Shown here: one piece after another, positions 8,595-18,820 of the stretch
How positions within the stretch are numbered: position 1 is the stretch's first letter
Layout: each line of letters opens with the position of its first letter
Assembly (NCBI RefSeq): GCF_004114915.1
Contig: NZ_CP022219.1
Coordinates: 2,386,501-2,450,500 of the forward strand
From: Bradyrhizobium guangxiense
GTDB lineage: Bacteria; Pseudomonadota; Alphaproteobacteria; Rhizobiales; Xanthobacteraceae
DNA: 64,000 nt
Direction: 5' to 3'
Notes under the pieces: model-generated
Told to the model about the DNA's origin: nothing
The model's input: the letters and a program-made list of their open reading frames with translations, nothing else
Database searches by the model: none
Made by a program: the position numbers and the translations under genes

Positions 8595-9314
8595 GTGACC
8601 AATTCCGCGACCGGGCCGCTGCCCGCTGCCGTCCTCGAAGCGCTGGGCCGCTACGATACGCCGACGATCTGCAATGCCATGGAGATCGTGGCGCCCGAGC
8701 GCCGGCTGATCGGCTACACCACCAAGCAACTGGTCTGCCCGTTTCCCGACCTGCCGCCGATCGTCGGCTATGCTCGCACGGTTGCCATCCGCTCGGTGCT
8801 GAAGTCCTCGCTTCCCGCCGAGGAACAGTCGAAGCGCCGCATCGAATATTACGAATATGTCGGCACCGGCCATGGTCCGCGCATCTCCGTGATCCAGGAC
8901 ATCGACGGCCCTGACGTCGGCTACGGTGCGTTCTGGGGCGAGGTGCAGAGCAACGTGCACAAGGCGCTCGGCTGCCTCGGCGTCATCACCGACGGCTCGA
9001 TCCGCGACATTCCGCAATGGGCGCCCGGCTTCCAGGCGCTGGCCGGCTCGATCGGCCCCTCGCACGCCTGGGTGCATGCGGAAAGCTTCGGCGGCGAGGT
9101 TCGCGTCGCCGGCATGACCGTGAGGTCGGACGACCTGATTCATGCCGATCAGCACGGCGCCATCGTGATCCCGCTCGACGTCGCGGCCAAGCTGCCCGAG
9201 GCTGCCGAGCTCTGCGGCCGCCGCGAGACGCCGATCCTGGAGATCGCCCGCAGTCCCGACTTTTCGCTGGAGAAGCTGAAGGCCGCGCTGAAGCGCTCGG
9301 CGGAGATTCACTGA
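8595..9314 (+). CDS. RraA-family (class II aldolase-like fold) protein
   Basis: A 239-residue protein with the RraA/HMG-aldolase fold. The central motif HKALGCLGVITDGSIRD matches the family's metal and substrate loop (G-x-x-D-G-x-x-R-D). The C-terminal IHADQHGAIVIPLDVA is the second conserved block. Alphaproteobacterial members often act as aldolases or decarboxylases on hydroxy-oxo acids; others bind RNase E, and the longer sequence here favours the former. The start is GTG, preceded by GGGAGAG. It stands alone, with no catabolic neighbour to fix a substrate. Confidence 0.72.
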   Translation: MTNSATGPLPAAVLEALGRYDTPTICNAMEIVAPERRLIGYTTKQLVCPFPDLPPIVGYARTVAIRSVLKSSLPAEEQSKRRIEYYEYVGTGHGPRISVIQDIDGPDVGYGAFWGEVQSNVHKALGCLGVITDGSIRDIPQWAPGFQALAGSIGPSHAWVHAESFGGEVRVAGMTVRSDDLIHADQHGAIVIPLDVAAKLPEAAELCGRRETPILEIARSPDFSLEKLKAALKRSAEIH

Positions 9315-9317
9315 AGC

Positions 9318-9611
9318 TTACGGCGATGAGGCCGGTCGCGAGCTGCCTTGTTCGGTCAGGAACAGGGCGGCCTGATCCGGCTCTCCGAACACGGCGGCGG
9401 CGCATCCGATCAAGGTGAAGCCGCCTGCGAGATCCCACAGCGTGATCTCGTCCGCGCTGCCGGTGCTCTGAATCAATCGCGCGGCGATGACGGCGAAGGC
9501 AGCCTCGACAAAGAGCACGGCGCTGAACGCCGGCAGGACGAGCTCCGGCTCGAGCAGATGCAGCGCCAGCACCGCCGGCAACGCCGTGAGAAGACTGAAC
9601 AGCGTCAACAT
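9318..9611 (-). CDS. Small three-helix membrane protein of unknown function
   Basis: A 97-residue protein with three predicted transmembrane stretches: LFSLLTALPAVLALHLL, FSAVLFVEAAFAVIAARLI and LAGGFTLIGCAAAVFG. A short polar C-terminal tail follows. It ends 3 bases from the stop of the convergent RraA-family gene. No family is recognised. The hydrophobic pattern in one frame, absent from the other frames, is the main evidence that it is coding. Confidence 0.6.
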   Translation of the reverse strand: MLTLFSLLTALPAVLALHLLEPELVLPAFSAVLFVEAAFAVIAARLIQSTGSADEITLWDLAGGFTLIGCAAAVFGEPDQAALFLTEQGSSRPASSP

Positions 9612-9901
9612 TGCAAATCGCTCCCGCGATCGAGCAGGCCGCAGCCCATGGGATGATACTGCATCGTCGCCCGTCGCGGATGTGGCGCGGGGCCGCAGTC
9701 ATGGTTAGCAAAGCGTTGAGATTCCTGACGGCGGTCGGCAAAGCCGGCCGCATTTCGGCGCGCTGCGCCGGTCTGCCGGGCCTGCCCAACTTAACCTTTA
9801 CGCGGCTTTAAGGGCGGCGCTCTAGGGTTTCCGATGCGGTTCGGGGTTGGGCCGCGCCAGCGGCCAGGACGGCCGTTGTTGCGTACGCGTTGGAGTATCC
9901 C

Positions 9902-10675
9902 ATGGATATCATGACGGGCGTTGGGCTCACGGCCGGCATCATCGTCATCACGGCGATGATTTTCATGGGCGGCGACCTTCACATGTTCATCTCCGAACAT
10001 GCGATGATCATCATCTTCGGCGGCTCGATCTCGGCCACCATGATCCGCTTTCCGCTCTCGGCGCTGCTGCACGGCCTTCCGCTCGGCGCCAAGTTCGCCT
10101 TCACCATGAGCCGGCTGTCGGCGCACGACCTCGTCGACGAGCTCGCCCGCATCGCCGAGATCGCGCGCAAGCAGGGCCCGGTCGGCCTCGAAAAGGTCGA
10201 GACCGACGAGCCGTTCCTCGCCAAGGGCATCCGCTACGTCGCCGACGGCTACGACCTCGACTTCATCCGAGACAATCTCGAGCGCGACCGCGACAACTTC
10301 CTGATGCACCTCGACGAGGGCAGCAAGATCTACCGCGCCATCGGCGATTGCGCTCCGGCCTTCGGCATGATCGGCACCCTGATCGGCATGGTGCAGATGT
10401 TCGCCAACATGACCGACCCTTCCAAGCTCGGCCCGTTCATGGCGACCGCGCTGCTCGCGACGCTCTACGGCGCGCTGGTTGCGAACCTGTTCTGTCTGCC
10501 GATCGCCGATAAGCTGCATGGCAAGCTGCTTGACGAAGAGACCAACCGCACCCTGATCATCGACGGCATCCTGATGATCCGCGACTCCAAGAGCCCGACG
10601 CTCGTGCGCGAAATGCTGCTGGCCTACCTGCCGGAGAAGCATCGTCACGCCGAGGGCGAGCCGGTGCCGGCGTAA
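9902..10675 (+). CDS. motA: Flagellar stator protein, MotA/TolQ/ExbB family
   Basis: Forms the proton channel of the flagellar stator with MotB. The 257 residues contain two N-terminal helices (TAGIIVITAMIFMGG and MIIIFGGSISATMI), a long cytoplasmic loop with the rotor-contact region, and two C-terminal helices. The third helix carries CAPAFGMIGTLIGMV, with the conserved channel proline, and the fourth reads LLATLYGALVANLF. ATG 9902 was chosen over a TTG at 9890 because GGAG lies 6 bases upstream. motB follows after 24 bases. No other flagellar gene is in the window. Confidence 0.9.
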   Translation: MDIMTGVGLTAGIIVITAMIFMGGDLHMFISEHAMIIIFGGSISATMIRFPLSALLHGLPLGAKFAFTMSRLSAHDLVDELARIAEIARKQGPVGLEKVETDEPFLAKGIRYVADGYDLDFIRDNLERDRDNFLMHLDEGSKIYRAIGDCAPAFGMIGTLIGMVQMFANMTDPSKLGPFMATALLATLYGALVANLFCLPIADKLHGKLLDEETNRTLIIDGILMIRDSKSPTLVREMLLAYLPEKHRHAEGEPVPA

Positions 10676-10699
10676 GCCGGCCCGCCGGGATTTTCAGCC

Positions 10700-11530
10700 A
10701 TGGCCAAGAAGAAACGCGGCGATGCGCATGGCGGCGGTCACGGCTGGGTCGTGACCTTCGCAGACCTCATGGGCTTGATGATGAGCTTCTTCGTCATGCT
10801 CGTGGCGTTCTCGACGCAGGACGCCAACAAGCTGAAGATCGTCGCCGGCTCGATGCGCGACGCCTTCGGCGTGCAGAGCGAGGCGCGCTATGCCGGCATC
10901 GTCGAGTCCGACGGCCTGCCGACGCGCCCGAGGCTGAAGAACGTCGATCACATCCAGCCCGAGGACGCCTCCAACACCCCGACCCCGGACCAGGAAGACC
11001 GCGACAAGACCTCCGGCGCCAAGATCAAGGTCGATCGCAATTTCGCGCTCGCCGCAGCCTCGCTGCGCCAGGCGCTGCAGGACATGCCGGAGCTGACCGA
11101 GATGTCCAAGCACATCATGTTCGAGGAGACCAAGCAGGGTCTCAACCTGGAGATCGTCGACCAGGACGGCCGCTCGATGTTCGCCGACGGCTCCAAGGTG
11201 CCCTATGACCGCACCCGCCGTCTGGTCGAGAAGCTCGCGATCCCGCTCAAGGCGACGCCGCTGCGCGTCTCCATCGCCGGCCACACCGCGGCCGGCTTCG
11301 TGCCGAACCGCAGCGACTACGGCGCCTTCGATCTGTCGGCCGACCGTGCCAATGCCGTGCGTCAGATCCTCGAACGCGAGGGCCTGCCGCCATCGCACAT
11401 CTTCGCCGTCTCCGGCAAGGCGGACACCCAGCCGCTGTTTCCGGACGATCCTTCGCTCGCGGCCAACCGGCGAGTGACCATCACCCTGATGCGCGAAGAT
11501 CCGCCGCTGCCGCCCAATCTGAAGCCCTGA
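10700..11530 (+). CDS. motB: Flagellar stator protein MotB, OmpA-like C-terminus
   Basis: A 276-residue partner of MotA. The single N-terminal helix holds the essential proton-carrying aspartate (Asp22 in TFADLMGLMMSFFVMLVAF). The region from about residue 150 is an OmpA/peptidoglycan-binding domain, with SIAGHTA and the C-terminal FDLSADRANAVRQIL and NRRVTITLMR segments that anchor the stator to the wall. A charged linker rich in D, E and K (about residues 70-115) joins the two. An aspartate in a proton-type context suggests a proton-driven motor, which is inference. Confidence 0.92.
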   Translation: MAKKKRGDAHGGGHGWVVTFADLMGLMMSFFVMLVAFSTQDANKLKIVAGSMRDAFGVQSEARYAGIVESDGLPTRPRLKNVDHIQPEDASNTPTPDQEDRDKTSGAKIKVDRNFALAAASLRQALQDMPELTEMSKHIMFEETKQGLNLEIVDQDGRSMFADGSKVPYDRTRRLVEKLAIPLKATPLRVSIAGHTAAGFVPNRSDYGAFDLSADRANAVRQILEREGLPPSHIFAVSGKADTQPLFPDDPSLAANRRVTITLMREDPPLPPNLKP

Positions 11531-11600
11531 GCATGATCCGGGCCCGAAGCGCCGCGTTGGCGTAAAGCGGGCACCGGTTTTCCGACGAGAGCAGGCTCGG
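11530..11600. repeat. Dispersed intergenic repeat-like segment (GAGCATGATCC...GGTTTTCCG type)
   Basis: The stretch begins GAGCATGATCCGGGCC, directly at the motB stop, and continues to GCACCGGTTTTCCGACGAGAG. Segments with GCATGATCC followed by GGTTTTCCG are a common short interspersed element in Bradyrhizobium intergenic DNA, by recollection. The remaining bases to the kup start hold nothing recognised. Confidence 0.4.
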
Positions 11601-11781
11601 ACACCAAGGCCTCTTGCGCTACCATCTTACCTGAGGCATGTCGTCGCGCTGGCGATGAGCGTGGCTGCGGCGTCACAGCATCCGTCTCGGCGCCTGCTAT
11701 GGTGGCGCGGCGATTGACAGGGGCACCGGAAGCGTCAAAAGGCGCCGGATCAATTCCAGGGACGAAACGTTTTCCACCTTC

Positions 11782-13680
11782 ATGACGGCGAGCATCACAC
11801 AGGCCGAGACCCAGGAAGGGCCGGTCAGATCAGGTTTTTGGGCCCTCACGCTCGGGAGCATCGGCGTCGTTTTCGGCGATATCGGCACCTCGCCGCTCTA
11901 TGCATTCCACGAAGCTGTCAGGGGCGCGGCCCATGGTGAGCCGGTCTCGCGGGTCATCGTGCTCGGCGTGCTCTCGCTGATCCTGTGGGCGCTCTTGATC
12001 GTCGTCACCGCCAAATACGTCCTGCTGCTGCTGCGCGCCGACAATAACGGGGAGGGCGGCACGCTCTCGCTGATGGCGCTCGGCCAGCGCGCCCTCGGGC
12101 GGCGGAGCTGGTTCCTGCTGGCCCTCGGCGTGATCGGCGCCTCCATGTTCATCGGCGATTCCATGATCACGCCGGCGATCTCGGTGCTATCGGCGGTCGA
12201 AGGCCTGAAGCTCGCAACCCCCGCGTTCGAGCACTACGTCGTGCCGCTCACCGTCCTCATCCTCGCGCTGCTGTTCGCGGTCCAGAGCAAGGGGACCGCG
12301 CTGGTCGCCTCGGCCTTCGGGCCGGTGATGGTAGTCTGGTTCACCGTCATCGCGGTGATGGGCGCGGTCCATATCGTCGATGATCCCTCCGTGCTGGCGG
12401 CGATCAATCCCTATTACGCGGTGCAGTTCGTGCTGTCGCATGGCACGATCGGCCTCGTGACGCTCGGCGCCGTGTTCCTGGCGGTGACGGGGGGCGAGGC
12501 GCTCTACGCCGATCTTGGCCATTTCGGGCGAAAGCCGATCCAGTCGGCCTGGATGTTCTTCGTGCTGCCGGCGCTGTTGATCAACTATTTCGGGCAGGGC
12601 GCGCTGGTACTGTCCGACCCCAGCGCGATCGAGCACTCGTTCTATCGCATGGTCCCTGAGCGTCTGGTGCTGCCGCTGGTCGGGCTCGCGACTGCAGCGA
12701 CCGTGATCGCGAGCCAGGCGGTGATCACAGGTGCCTATTCGCTGGTCTATCAGGCGGTGCAGCTCGGTCTGCTGCCGCGCTTCGAGGTCCGTTATACCTC
12801 CGAGGCCCATGCCGGCCAGATCTATCTGCCGCGGGTGAACCGGCTGCTGCTGATCGGCGTGATGCTGCTGGTGCTGCTCTTCCACACCCCCAGCAATCTG
12901 GCCTCGGCCTACGGCATCGCGGTCTCCACCACCATGGTCGCCGACGGCATCATGGGCTTCGTCGTGATCTGGAAATTGTGGAACTGGCGCGCTGCCGCCG
13001 CTGCCGCCGTGATCATGCCCTTCGTCGTCGTCGATTTGAGTTTCTTCAGCGCCAATCTCTTGAAGCTGCTCGAGGGGGCCTGGGTGCCGCTGCTGTTCGG
13101 CGTGGCCATGGCGGGAACGATCTGGACCTGGCGCAAGGGCTCGGGGATTCTGATTCAGAAGACGCGCCGGATCGAGGTGCCGCTGGACGACCTAATCCGC
13201 AGCCTCGAGAAACGGCCCCCGCACGTCGTCAAGGGCACCGCGGTGTTTCTGACCAGCGATCCCGCGTTCGTGCCGACCGCGCTGCTGCACAATCTCAAGC
13301 ACAACAAGGTGCTGCATGAGCACAACGTGATCCTGACCATCGAGACCGCGCAGACGCCGCGGGTCGACCTCGCGGAGCGGTTCCGCATGGAGAAGATCAG
13401 CGACAAGTTCTCCAAGGTCCGTCTGCGCTTCGGATTCATGGAGCAGCCGAACGTACCCAAGGCGCTCGCGATCGCGCGCAAGCAGGGCTGGCAGTTCGAT
13501 ATCATGTCCACGTCGTTCTTCGTGTCGCGACGGTCGCTGAAGGCGTCAGCGCAGTCGGGCATGCCGCTGTGGCAGGACCATTTGTTCATTGCGCTGAGCC
13601 GGTCCGCGAACGATGCCACCGACTATTTCCAGATTCCCACGGGACGGGTGGTTGAAGTTGGAACCCAGGTCACTATTTGA
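11782..13680 (+). CDS. kup: Low-affinity K+ uptake transporter Kup, first tandem copy
   Basis: A 632-residue potassium-proton symporter of the inner membrane. The family signature [11 protein letters not shown] lies near residues 32-42. About twelve transmembrane helices follow to residue 430, including the conserved RADNNGEGG loop and the [13 protein letters not shown] segment. A roughly 200-residue cytoplasmic C-terminal domain ends in [20 protein letters not shown]. The next gene is a second full-length kup 141 bases downstream. The paralogues differ most in the N-terminal tail and the periplasmic loops. Confidence 0.95.
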   Translation: MTASITQAETQEGPVRSGFWALTLGSIGVVFGDIGTSPLYAFHEAVRGAAHGEPVSRVIVLGVLSLILWALLIVVTAKYVLLLLRADNNGEGGTLSLMALGQRALGRRSWFLLALGVIGASMFIGDSMITPAISVLSAVEGLKLATPAFEHYVVPLTVLILALLFAVQSKGTALVASAFGPVMVVWFTVIAVMGAVHIVDDPSVLAAINPYYAVQFVLSHGTIGLVTLGAVFLAVTGGEALYADLGHFGRKPIQSAWMFFVLPALLINYFGQGALVLSDPSAIEHSFYRMVPERLVLPLVGLATAATVIASQAVITGAYSLVYQAVQLGLLPRFEVRYTSEAHAGQIYLPRVNRLLLIGVMLLVLLFHTPSNLASAYGIAVSTTMVADGIMGFVVIWKLWNWRAAAAAAVIMPFVVVDLSFFSANLLKLLEGAWVPLLFGVAMAGTIWTWRKGSGILIQKTRRIEVPLDDLIRSLEKRPPHVVKGTAVFLTSDPAFVPTALLHNLKHNKVLHEHNVILTIETAQTPRVDLAERFRMEKISDKFSKVRLRFGFMEQPNVPKALAIARKQGWQFDIMSTSFFVSRRSLKASAQSGMPLWQDHLFIALSRSANDATDYFQIPTGRVVEVGTQVTI

Positions 13681-13821
13681 AGCGCAACTGGCAAGTCTAT
13701 GCAAATTTCGCATGGCAAGGGCCCGAAATCGGGCTAGGCTATGCCGGTAGCGCAGGACTATAAGCCGCGCGCTCTTCCGCCGTTGTGCAGTGAAGCATTT
13801 TAGAGGCCACCGGGCTCTCCC

Positions 13822-15750
13822 ATGACAAGCGACGTAGCAGTTCCCGCCCCGGAAACGGCGGCGGCCAATGGGCATGGCGACGCCCACACCACCGCCGGCT
13901 TCGGCGCACTGACGCTCGGCAGTATCGGCGTGGTCTATGGCGATATCGGCACCAGCCCGCTCTACGCGTTTCGCGAAGCAGTGATGGCCGCCTCGGGCGC
14001 CGAGGGGGTGCCGACGCCAGCAGCGGTGCTCGGCGTTCTCTCGTTGATCCTGTGGGCGCTGATCGTCGTGGTGACGCTCAAATACGTCGTGATCCTGCTT
14101 CGTGCCGACAACAACGGCGAGGGCGGCACGCTTGCATTGATGGCGCTGGCCCAGCGCGCGGTCGGTACCGGCGGGGCGACCATCGTGCTGCTCGGCATCA
14201 TCTCCGGTGCGCTGTTCTATGGTGACGCAGTGATCACGCCGGCGCTCTCGGTGCTGTCGGCGATCGAGGGCATGAAGGACGTCACCCTGACGTTCGAGCC
14301 TTACATCGTGCCGCTAACCGTCGTGATCCTGGCCTGCCTGTTCGCCGTTCAGTCCCGCGGCACGGCCCGCGTTGCCGCCTTTTTCGGCCCGATCATGTGC
14401 GTCTGGTTTGCGGTCCTTGCGGCGGCGGCGATCCATCCCATTATCCAGCAGCCGCAGGTGCTGTACGCGCTGAACCCGCTCTACGCCGTGTCCTTCATGC
14501 TTCACCACGGCATCATCGGCTTCGTGACGCTGGGCGCCGTGTTCCTAGCGGTCACCGGCGCTGAGGCGCTCTACGCCGACCTCGGCCATTTCGGCAAGCG
14601 GCCGATCCAGACCGCCTGGCTGTTCATCGTGCTGCCATCGCTGGCGCTGAATTATCTGGGGCAGGGTGCTCTCGTCCTTGGCGATCCCGGCGCGATCGTA
14701 AGCCCGTTCTTCCAGCTCTTCCCGCAAGGCTTTGTTCGCGGCAGCATGGTCGTGCTGGCGACCATGGCGACCGTGATCGCCAGCCAGGCGGTGATCACCG
14801 GCGCCTATTCGCTGACGCGGCAGGCGATCCAGCTCGGGCTGCTGCCGCGGTTCGAAATTCGCCATACGTCGGAAGTCCATTCCGGCCAGATCTTCATCCC
14901 GCGCATCAACCAATTGCTGCTGGTCTCGGTGGTGTTGCTGGTACTGCTATTCCGCTCCTCCAGTGCGCTGGCCTCGGCCTATGGCATCTCCGTCACGGGC
15001 ACCATGGTGGTCACCGCGATGATGGGCTTTGTCGTGATCTGGAAGGGCTGGCGGTGGTCGCCGCTCGCCGCCGGCGCGCTGATTGCCCCGTTCCTGTTCC
15101 TCGATCTGACCTTCCTGACCGCCAACCTGCTCAAGGTGTTCGAGGGCGGCTGGGTGCCGCTGGCGCTTGGCGCGCTCATGATCATTCTGATGTACACGTG
15201 GCGGCGCGGCAGCCGGCTGCTGTTCGAGAAGTCCCGCAAGCTCGAGTTCCCGCTCGCCGATCTCGTGGCGATGCTGGAGAAGCGGCCGCCGCAGCGCGTG
15301 CCCGGTACCGCGGTGTTCCTGACCTCGGATCCGCTCAGCGCGCCGACCGCGCTGATGCATAGTCTGAAACACTACAAGGTGCTGCACGAGAAGAACGTCA
15401 TTCTCACCATCGAGACGGCGCAGACCCCGCGGATCGATCCGTCCGAGCGCGTGAAACTGGAGCAGATCTCGCCGACCTTCTCCAAGGTGACGCTGAAGTT
15501 CGGCTTCATGGAATCGCCCAACGTGCCGAAGGCGCTGGCGATCGCCCGCAAGCTCGGCTGGCAGTTCGACATCATGTCGACCTCGTTCTTCCTGTCGCGG
15601 AGGGCGCTGAAGCCGGCCGCCCATTCGGGCATGCCGCGCTGGCAGGACCGGCTGTTCATCTCGCTCAGCCGCTCTGCCAACGACGCCACGGACTATTTTC
15701 AGATTCCCTCTGGCCGCGTGGTCGAAGTCGGCACCCAGGTGGCGATTTAG
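13822..15750 (+). CDS. kup: Low-affinity K+ uptake transporter Kup, second tandem copy
   Basis: A 642-residue paralogue of the preceding gene with the same architecture: [34 protein letters not shown], then a C-terminal cytoplasmic domain ending [20 protein letters not shown]. The last 20 residues differ from copy 1 at only two positions, while the extreme N-terminus (about 30 residues) is unrelated. The 141-base gap can hold its own promoter, so the two copies may be expressed under different conditions. Confidence 0.95.
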   Translation: MTSDVAVPAPETAAANGHGDAHTTAGFGALTLGSIGVVYGDIGTSPLYAFREAVMAASGAEGVPTPAAVLGVLSLILWALIVVVTLKYVVILLRADNNGEGGTLALMALAQRAVGTGGATIVLLGIISGALFYGDAVITPALSVLSAIEGMKDVTLTFEPYIVPLTVVILACLFAVQSRGTARVAAFFGPIMCVWFAVLAAAAIHPIIQQPQVLYALNPLYAVSFMLHHGIIGFVTLGAVFLAVTGAEALYADLGHFGKRPIQTAWLFIVLPSLALNYLGQGALVLGDPGAIVSPFFQLFPQGFVRGSMVVLATMATVIASQAVITGAYSLTRQAIQLGLLPRFEIRHTSEVHSGQIFIPRINQLLLVSVVLLVLLFRSSSALASAYGISVTGTMVVTAMMGFVVIWKGWRWSPLAAGALIAPFLFLDLTFLTANLLKVFEGGWVPLALGALMIILMYTWRRGSRLLFEKSRKLEFPLADLVAMLEKRPPQRVPGTAVFLTSDPLSAPTALMHSLKHYKVLHEKNVILTIETAQTPRIDPSERVKLEQISPTFSKVTLKFGFMESPNVPKALAIARKLGWQFDIMSTSFFLSRRALKPAAHSGMPRWQDRLFISLSRSANDATDYFQIPSGRVVEVGTQVAI

Positions 15751-15773
15751 GGCCGGAGCCGGCGCGCTGTACT

Positions 15774-15887
15774 GTCATCGCCCGGCTTTGACCGGGCGAT
15801 CCAGCCTCCCAGAGGCCGGAGTTGAAGAGCTCGCTCTCGCCACAGCCGCCGCGGCGTACTGGATTCCCTGCCTGCGCGGGGAATGAC
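15774..15887. repeat. Intergenic palindromic repeat (ATCGCCCGG...CCGGGCGAT type)
   Basis: A perfect hairpin ATCGCCCGG / CCGGGCGAT (15777-15785 with 15792-15800) opens the element, and GGGGAATGAC closes it at 15878-15887. The 333-base stretch between kup and the rhodanese gene (15751-16083) holds this element and no visible gene. The form is that of a dispersed miniature repeat, different in sequence from the GTCATTCCGGGGC family but similar in its AATGAC end. Confidence 0.6.
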
Positions 15888-16083
15888 ACCGACGGGTGGC
15901 GAGAGGTGAAGCTGGATTTCCGGGCGTGGCCCTGAAAGCCGCACTTCAAGTCGCTGCGATTTAGCTTTAACTTGCGCCGCGCGGCTCAAGCCTTTGTAGC
16001 GCTTGATTTTCGTCTCTCGAGAGGCGAGGTTGCCGCCGGCCGGGGACGCCCCGGCATACGGCCCTGCGACGTTGGAGGATGAT

Positions 16084-16410
16084 GTGGCAAACCAGGTACA
16101 GGATCTGACCCCGGACGAGGTCTCCAAAGGTGTCGCGGAAGGGCGCTATCTGCTGGTCGACGTTCGCGAGCCGAACGAGGTGCAGGCCGAGGCCTATCCT
16201 TACGGCGTCGTGGTGCCGCTCTCGACCTTCGATCCCAAGGCGATCCCCGATCCCCAGGGCAAGCAGGTCGTGTTCGCCTGCCGCTCGGGCAAGCGCTCGG
16301 TGACGGCCTCGCTCGCGGCGCAGGCGGCGGGCCTGCCTTACGACAAGCATCTGGCCGGTGGCATGCTGGGCTGGAAGGCGGCGGGTCTTCCCAGCAAGGT
16401 CGGTGGCTGA
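16084..16410 (+). CDS. Single-domain rhodanese-like sulfurtransferase
   Basis: A 108-residue single rhodanese domain. The active-site loop FACRSGKRS carries the catalytic cysteine at about residue 66 and has the length typical of sulfur-transferring rather than phosphatase-like members. The N-terminal LTPDEV and LLVDVREPNE are standard. GTG 16084 is chosen as start because GGAGG lies at 16074-16078 with 5 bases spacing; the longer upstream reading has no such site. It probably moves sulfane sulfur from thiosulfate or a persulfide to an acceptor. The aminotransferase starts 8 bases later. Confidence 0.85.
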   Translation: MANQVQDLTPDEVSKGVAEGRYLLVDVREPNEVQAEAYPYGVVVPLSTFDPKAIPDPQGKQVVFACRSGKRSVTASLAAQAAGLPYDKHLAGGMLGWKAAGLPSKVGG

Positions 16411-16418
16411 CCCGGCCG

Positions 16419-17597
16419 ATGTCGAAGAGCTCCAATCTGAACAAGGTCTTCGCCGACCTTCCCGTCACCATCTTCGAGGCGATGTCGCAGGCCGCGCGCG
16501 ACAACAATGCCATCAATCTCGGTCAGGGCTTTCCTGACGATCCCGGCCCGGAGGACATCCGCCGCGCCGCGGCCGAGGCCTCGCTGAACGGCTACAACCA
16601 GTACCCCTCCATGATGGGCCTGCCGGAGCTGCGACAGGCGATCGCGACCCATTACGGCCATTGGCACGGCCTCAAGCTCGATCCGATGAGCGAGGTGATG
16701 GTGACCTCCGGCGGCACCGAGGCGCTGACCTCGGCGATCCTCGCCGTGGTCCAGCCCGGCGACGAGGTCGTCTGCTTCCAGCCGGTCTACGATTCCTATC
16801 TGCCGATCATCCGCCAGGCCGGCGGCATTCCGCGCCTGGTCCGGCTCGAGCCGCCGCACTGGCGGGTGAATGAGGACATGCTGAAAAGCGTCTTCAATTC
16901 AAAGACCAAGGCGGTTCTGTTCAACAATCCCCTGAATCCGTCGGCGGTGGTCTATCCGCGCGAGGACCTCGAGCTGCTTGCGCGCTACTGCCAGAAGTTC
17001 GACGTCATCGCGATCTGCGACGAGGTCTGGGAGCACGTCACCTTCGACGAGCACAAGCACATCCCTCTGATCACCATCCCCGGGATGCGTGAGCGCACCA
17101 TCAAGGTCGGCTCGGCCGGCAAGATCTTCTCGCTGACGGGCTGGAAGATCGGTTTCGTCTGCGCGGCGCCGCCGCTTTTGCGCGTCGCCGCCAAGGTGCA
17201 CCAGTTCCTGACCTTCACCACCGCGCCGAACCTGCAGGCCGCCGTGGCCTACGGTCTCGGCAAGTCCGACGACTACTTCTTGTCGATGCGCAAGGATTTG
17301 ACGCGGAGCAGGGACCGCCTGGCCAAGGGGCTGGAGAGCCTCGGTTTCCCCGTGCTGAAGTCGCAGGGCACCTACTTCCTCACCGTCGACCTGTCGCCGC
17401 TCGGGCTGAACGAGAGCGACACAGAGTTCTGCTGGCGTATCGTGAAAGACTACAAGGTGGCGGCGATCCCGGTGTCGGCGTTCTACGAGCAGGATCCGGT
17501 GACCTCGGTTGTTCGCTTCTGCTTTGCCAAGAAGGATGAGACGCTCGACACCGCGCTGGAGCGGCTGTCGGACGCTGTGCGTGGACGCAAGAGGTAG
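16419..17597 (+). CDS. PLP-dependent class I/II aminotransferase
   Basis: A 392-residue fold-type I aminotransferase. The Schiff-base lysine lies at about residue 235 in VGSAGKIFSLTGWKIGF, followed by the expected T-G-W-K-x-G. Other family marks are NLGQGFPD near residue 30, NQYPSMMGLPELR, VTSGGTEAL for phosphate binding, NNPLNPS and CDEVWEH with the ring-contacting Asp. The pattern resembles kynurenine-oxoglutarate/cysteine-S-conjugate transaminases more than aspartate aminotransferase, but the amino donor is not decided. It is probably co-transcribed with the rhodanese gene; a cysteine-conjugate lyase role would fit that neighbour, which is inference. Confidence 0.88.
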   Translation: MSKSSNLNKVFADLPVTIFEAMSQAARDNNAINLGQGFPDDPGPEDIRRAAAEASLNGYNQYPSMMGLPELRQAIATHYGHWHGLKLDPMSEVMVTSGGTEALTSAILAVVQPGDEVVCFQPVYDSYLPIIRQAGGIPRLVRLEPPHWRVNEDMLKSVFNSKTKAVLFNNPLNPSAVVYPREDLELLARYCQKFDVIAICDEVWEHVTFDEHKHIPLITIPGMRERTIKVGSAGKIFSLTGWKIGFVCAAPPLLRVAAKVHQFLTFTTAPNLQAAVAYGLGKSDDYFLSMRKDLTRSRDRLAKGLESLGFPVLKSQGTYFLTVDLSPLGLNESDTEFCWRIVKDYKVAAIPVSAFYEQDPVTSVVRFCFAKKDETLDTALERLSDAVRGRKR

Positions 17598-17604
17598 AAA
17601 GAAG

Positions 17605-18717
17605 ATGACGGACGTCGGCCGTTCGGGGTTTCGTCTGGGTCTTGCCATCGCCGCCGCGCTGACGTTGCTTTCCCCGCCCGCGGGGGCCGAGGAGCGCGTC
17701 GTCAACTTCTACAACTGGTCCAACTACATGGCGCCGGATGTCCTTGAGAACTTCACCAAGGAGACCGGCATCAAGGTGGTCTACGACACCTTCGACGCCA
17801 ACGAGACGTTGGAGACGCGCCTGATGGCCGGCAAGTCCGGCTACGACGTCGTGGTGCCCACCGCCTATTTCCTGCAGCGGCAGATCAAGGCCAACATCTT
17901 TCAGAAGCTCGACAAGTCGAAGCTGCCGAACCTTGGCAATGCCTGGCCGGTGGTGACCCAGCGTCTTGCGACCTACGACCCCGGCAACGTCTACGCCGCC
18001 AACTACATGTGGGGCACGACCGGCATCGGCTACAACGTCGCCAGGGTGAAGCAGATCCTCGGACCCGATGCCAAGATCGACAGTTGGGACATCGTCTTCA
18101 AGCCGGAGAATTTGGCAAAATTCAAAGACTGCGGCGTGCACATGCTCGACTCCGCCGACGACATCTTTCCGGCGGCGCTGAGCTATCTCGGACTCGACCC
18201 GAACTCGACCAAGCAGGCGGATCTGGAGAAGGCCGCGGACATCGTCTCCAAGGTTCGGCCGTCCGTGCGAAAATTCCATTCGTCTGAATATTTAAGCGCG
18301 CTCGCCACCGGCGAGATCTGCTTCGTGGTCGGCTGGTCCGGCGACATCATGCAGGCCCGCGCGCGCGCGGCGGAAGCCAAGAGTGGCGTCGAGATCGGCT
18401 ACACCATTCCGAAGGAGGGCGCGCAGATGTTCTTCGACAATCTCGCGATTCCTGCGGACGCGAAGAACGTCAAGGAAGCCTACGAGCTGATCAACTATCT
18501 CTACCGCCCGGACGTCGCCGCCAAGAACTCGGACTTCCTATCCTACGCCAACGGCAACCTCGCCAGCCAGAAACTGGTCGATCCGAAAATCCTTGATGAC
18601 AAGAACATCTATCCGGACGAGGCGACGCTTTCAAAACTGTTCGTCATCACAGCGCGCGAGCCGGCGACCCAGCGCATCATCAACCGGCTCTGGACCAAGG
18701 TGAAGACGGGGCGGTAA
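17605..18717 (+). CDS. Polyamine (spermidine/putrescine) ABC transporter periplasmic binding protein
   Basis: A 370-residue PotF/PotD-type solute-binding protein. The signal peptide runs to about residue 28 (LAIAAALTLLSPPAGAEE). The mature start VNFYNWSNYMAPDVLENFTKETGIKV is highly typical of PotF. Aromatic and acidic residues of the polyamine pocket are present (YNWSNY, TYDPGN, MWGTTGIGYN, MLDSADD). ATG 17605 follows a purine-rich GAAAGAAG and avoids running back into the aminotransferase. No permease or ATPase gene is adjacent, so its partners must lie elsewhere. Confidence 0.88.
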   Translation: MTDVGRSGFRLGLAIAAALTLLSPPAGAEERVVNFYNWSNYMAPDVLENFTKETGIKVVYDTFDANETLETRLMAGKSGYDVVVPTAYFLQRQIKANIFQKLDKSKLPNLGNAWPVVTQRLATYDPGNVYAANYMWGTTGIGYNVARVKQILGPDAKIDSWDIVFKPENLAKFKDCGVHMLDSADDIFPAALSYLGLDPNSTKQADLEKAADIVSKVRPSVRKFHSSEYLSALATGEICFVVGWSGDIMQARARAAEAKSGVEIGYTIPKEGAQMFFDNLAIPADAKNVKEAYELINYLYRPDVAAKNSDFLSYANGNLASQKLVDPKILDDKNIYPDEATLSKLFVITAREPATQRIINRLWTKVKTGR

Positions 18718-18724
18718 GGCTCAG

Positions 18725-18804
18725 GTCATTGCGGGGCGATGCGAAGCATCGAGTCTGGAATCTCGAGATTCCGGGTTCGGTCCTTCGGACCGCCCCGGAA
18801 TGAC
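18725..18804. repeat. Nested inverted repeat, GTCATTCCGGGGC family, copy 2
   Basis: GTCATTGCGGGGCG at the left pairs with CGCCCCGGAATGAC at the right with one mismatch, and an inner GGAATC-TCGA-GATTCC hairpin lies between. It fills the gap between the convergent polyamine-binding gene and lpxXL. Confidence 0.75.
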
Positions 18805-18820
18805 GGCAGAGGCGCTGCTG

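Noticed and set aside
8595..9314. RraA-family protein as RNase E inhibitor
   Set aside because: It is longer than true RraA, and family relatives in this bacterial group are mostly aldolase-like; no RNase E link is visible.
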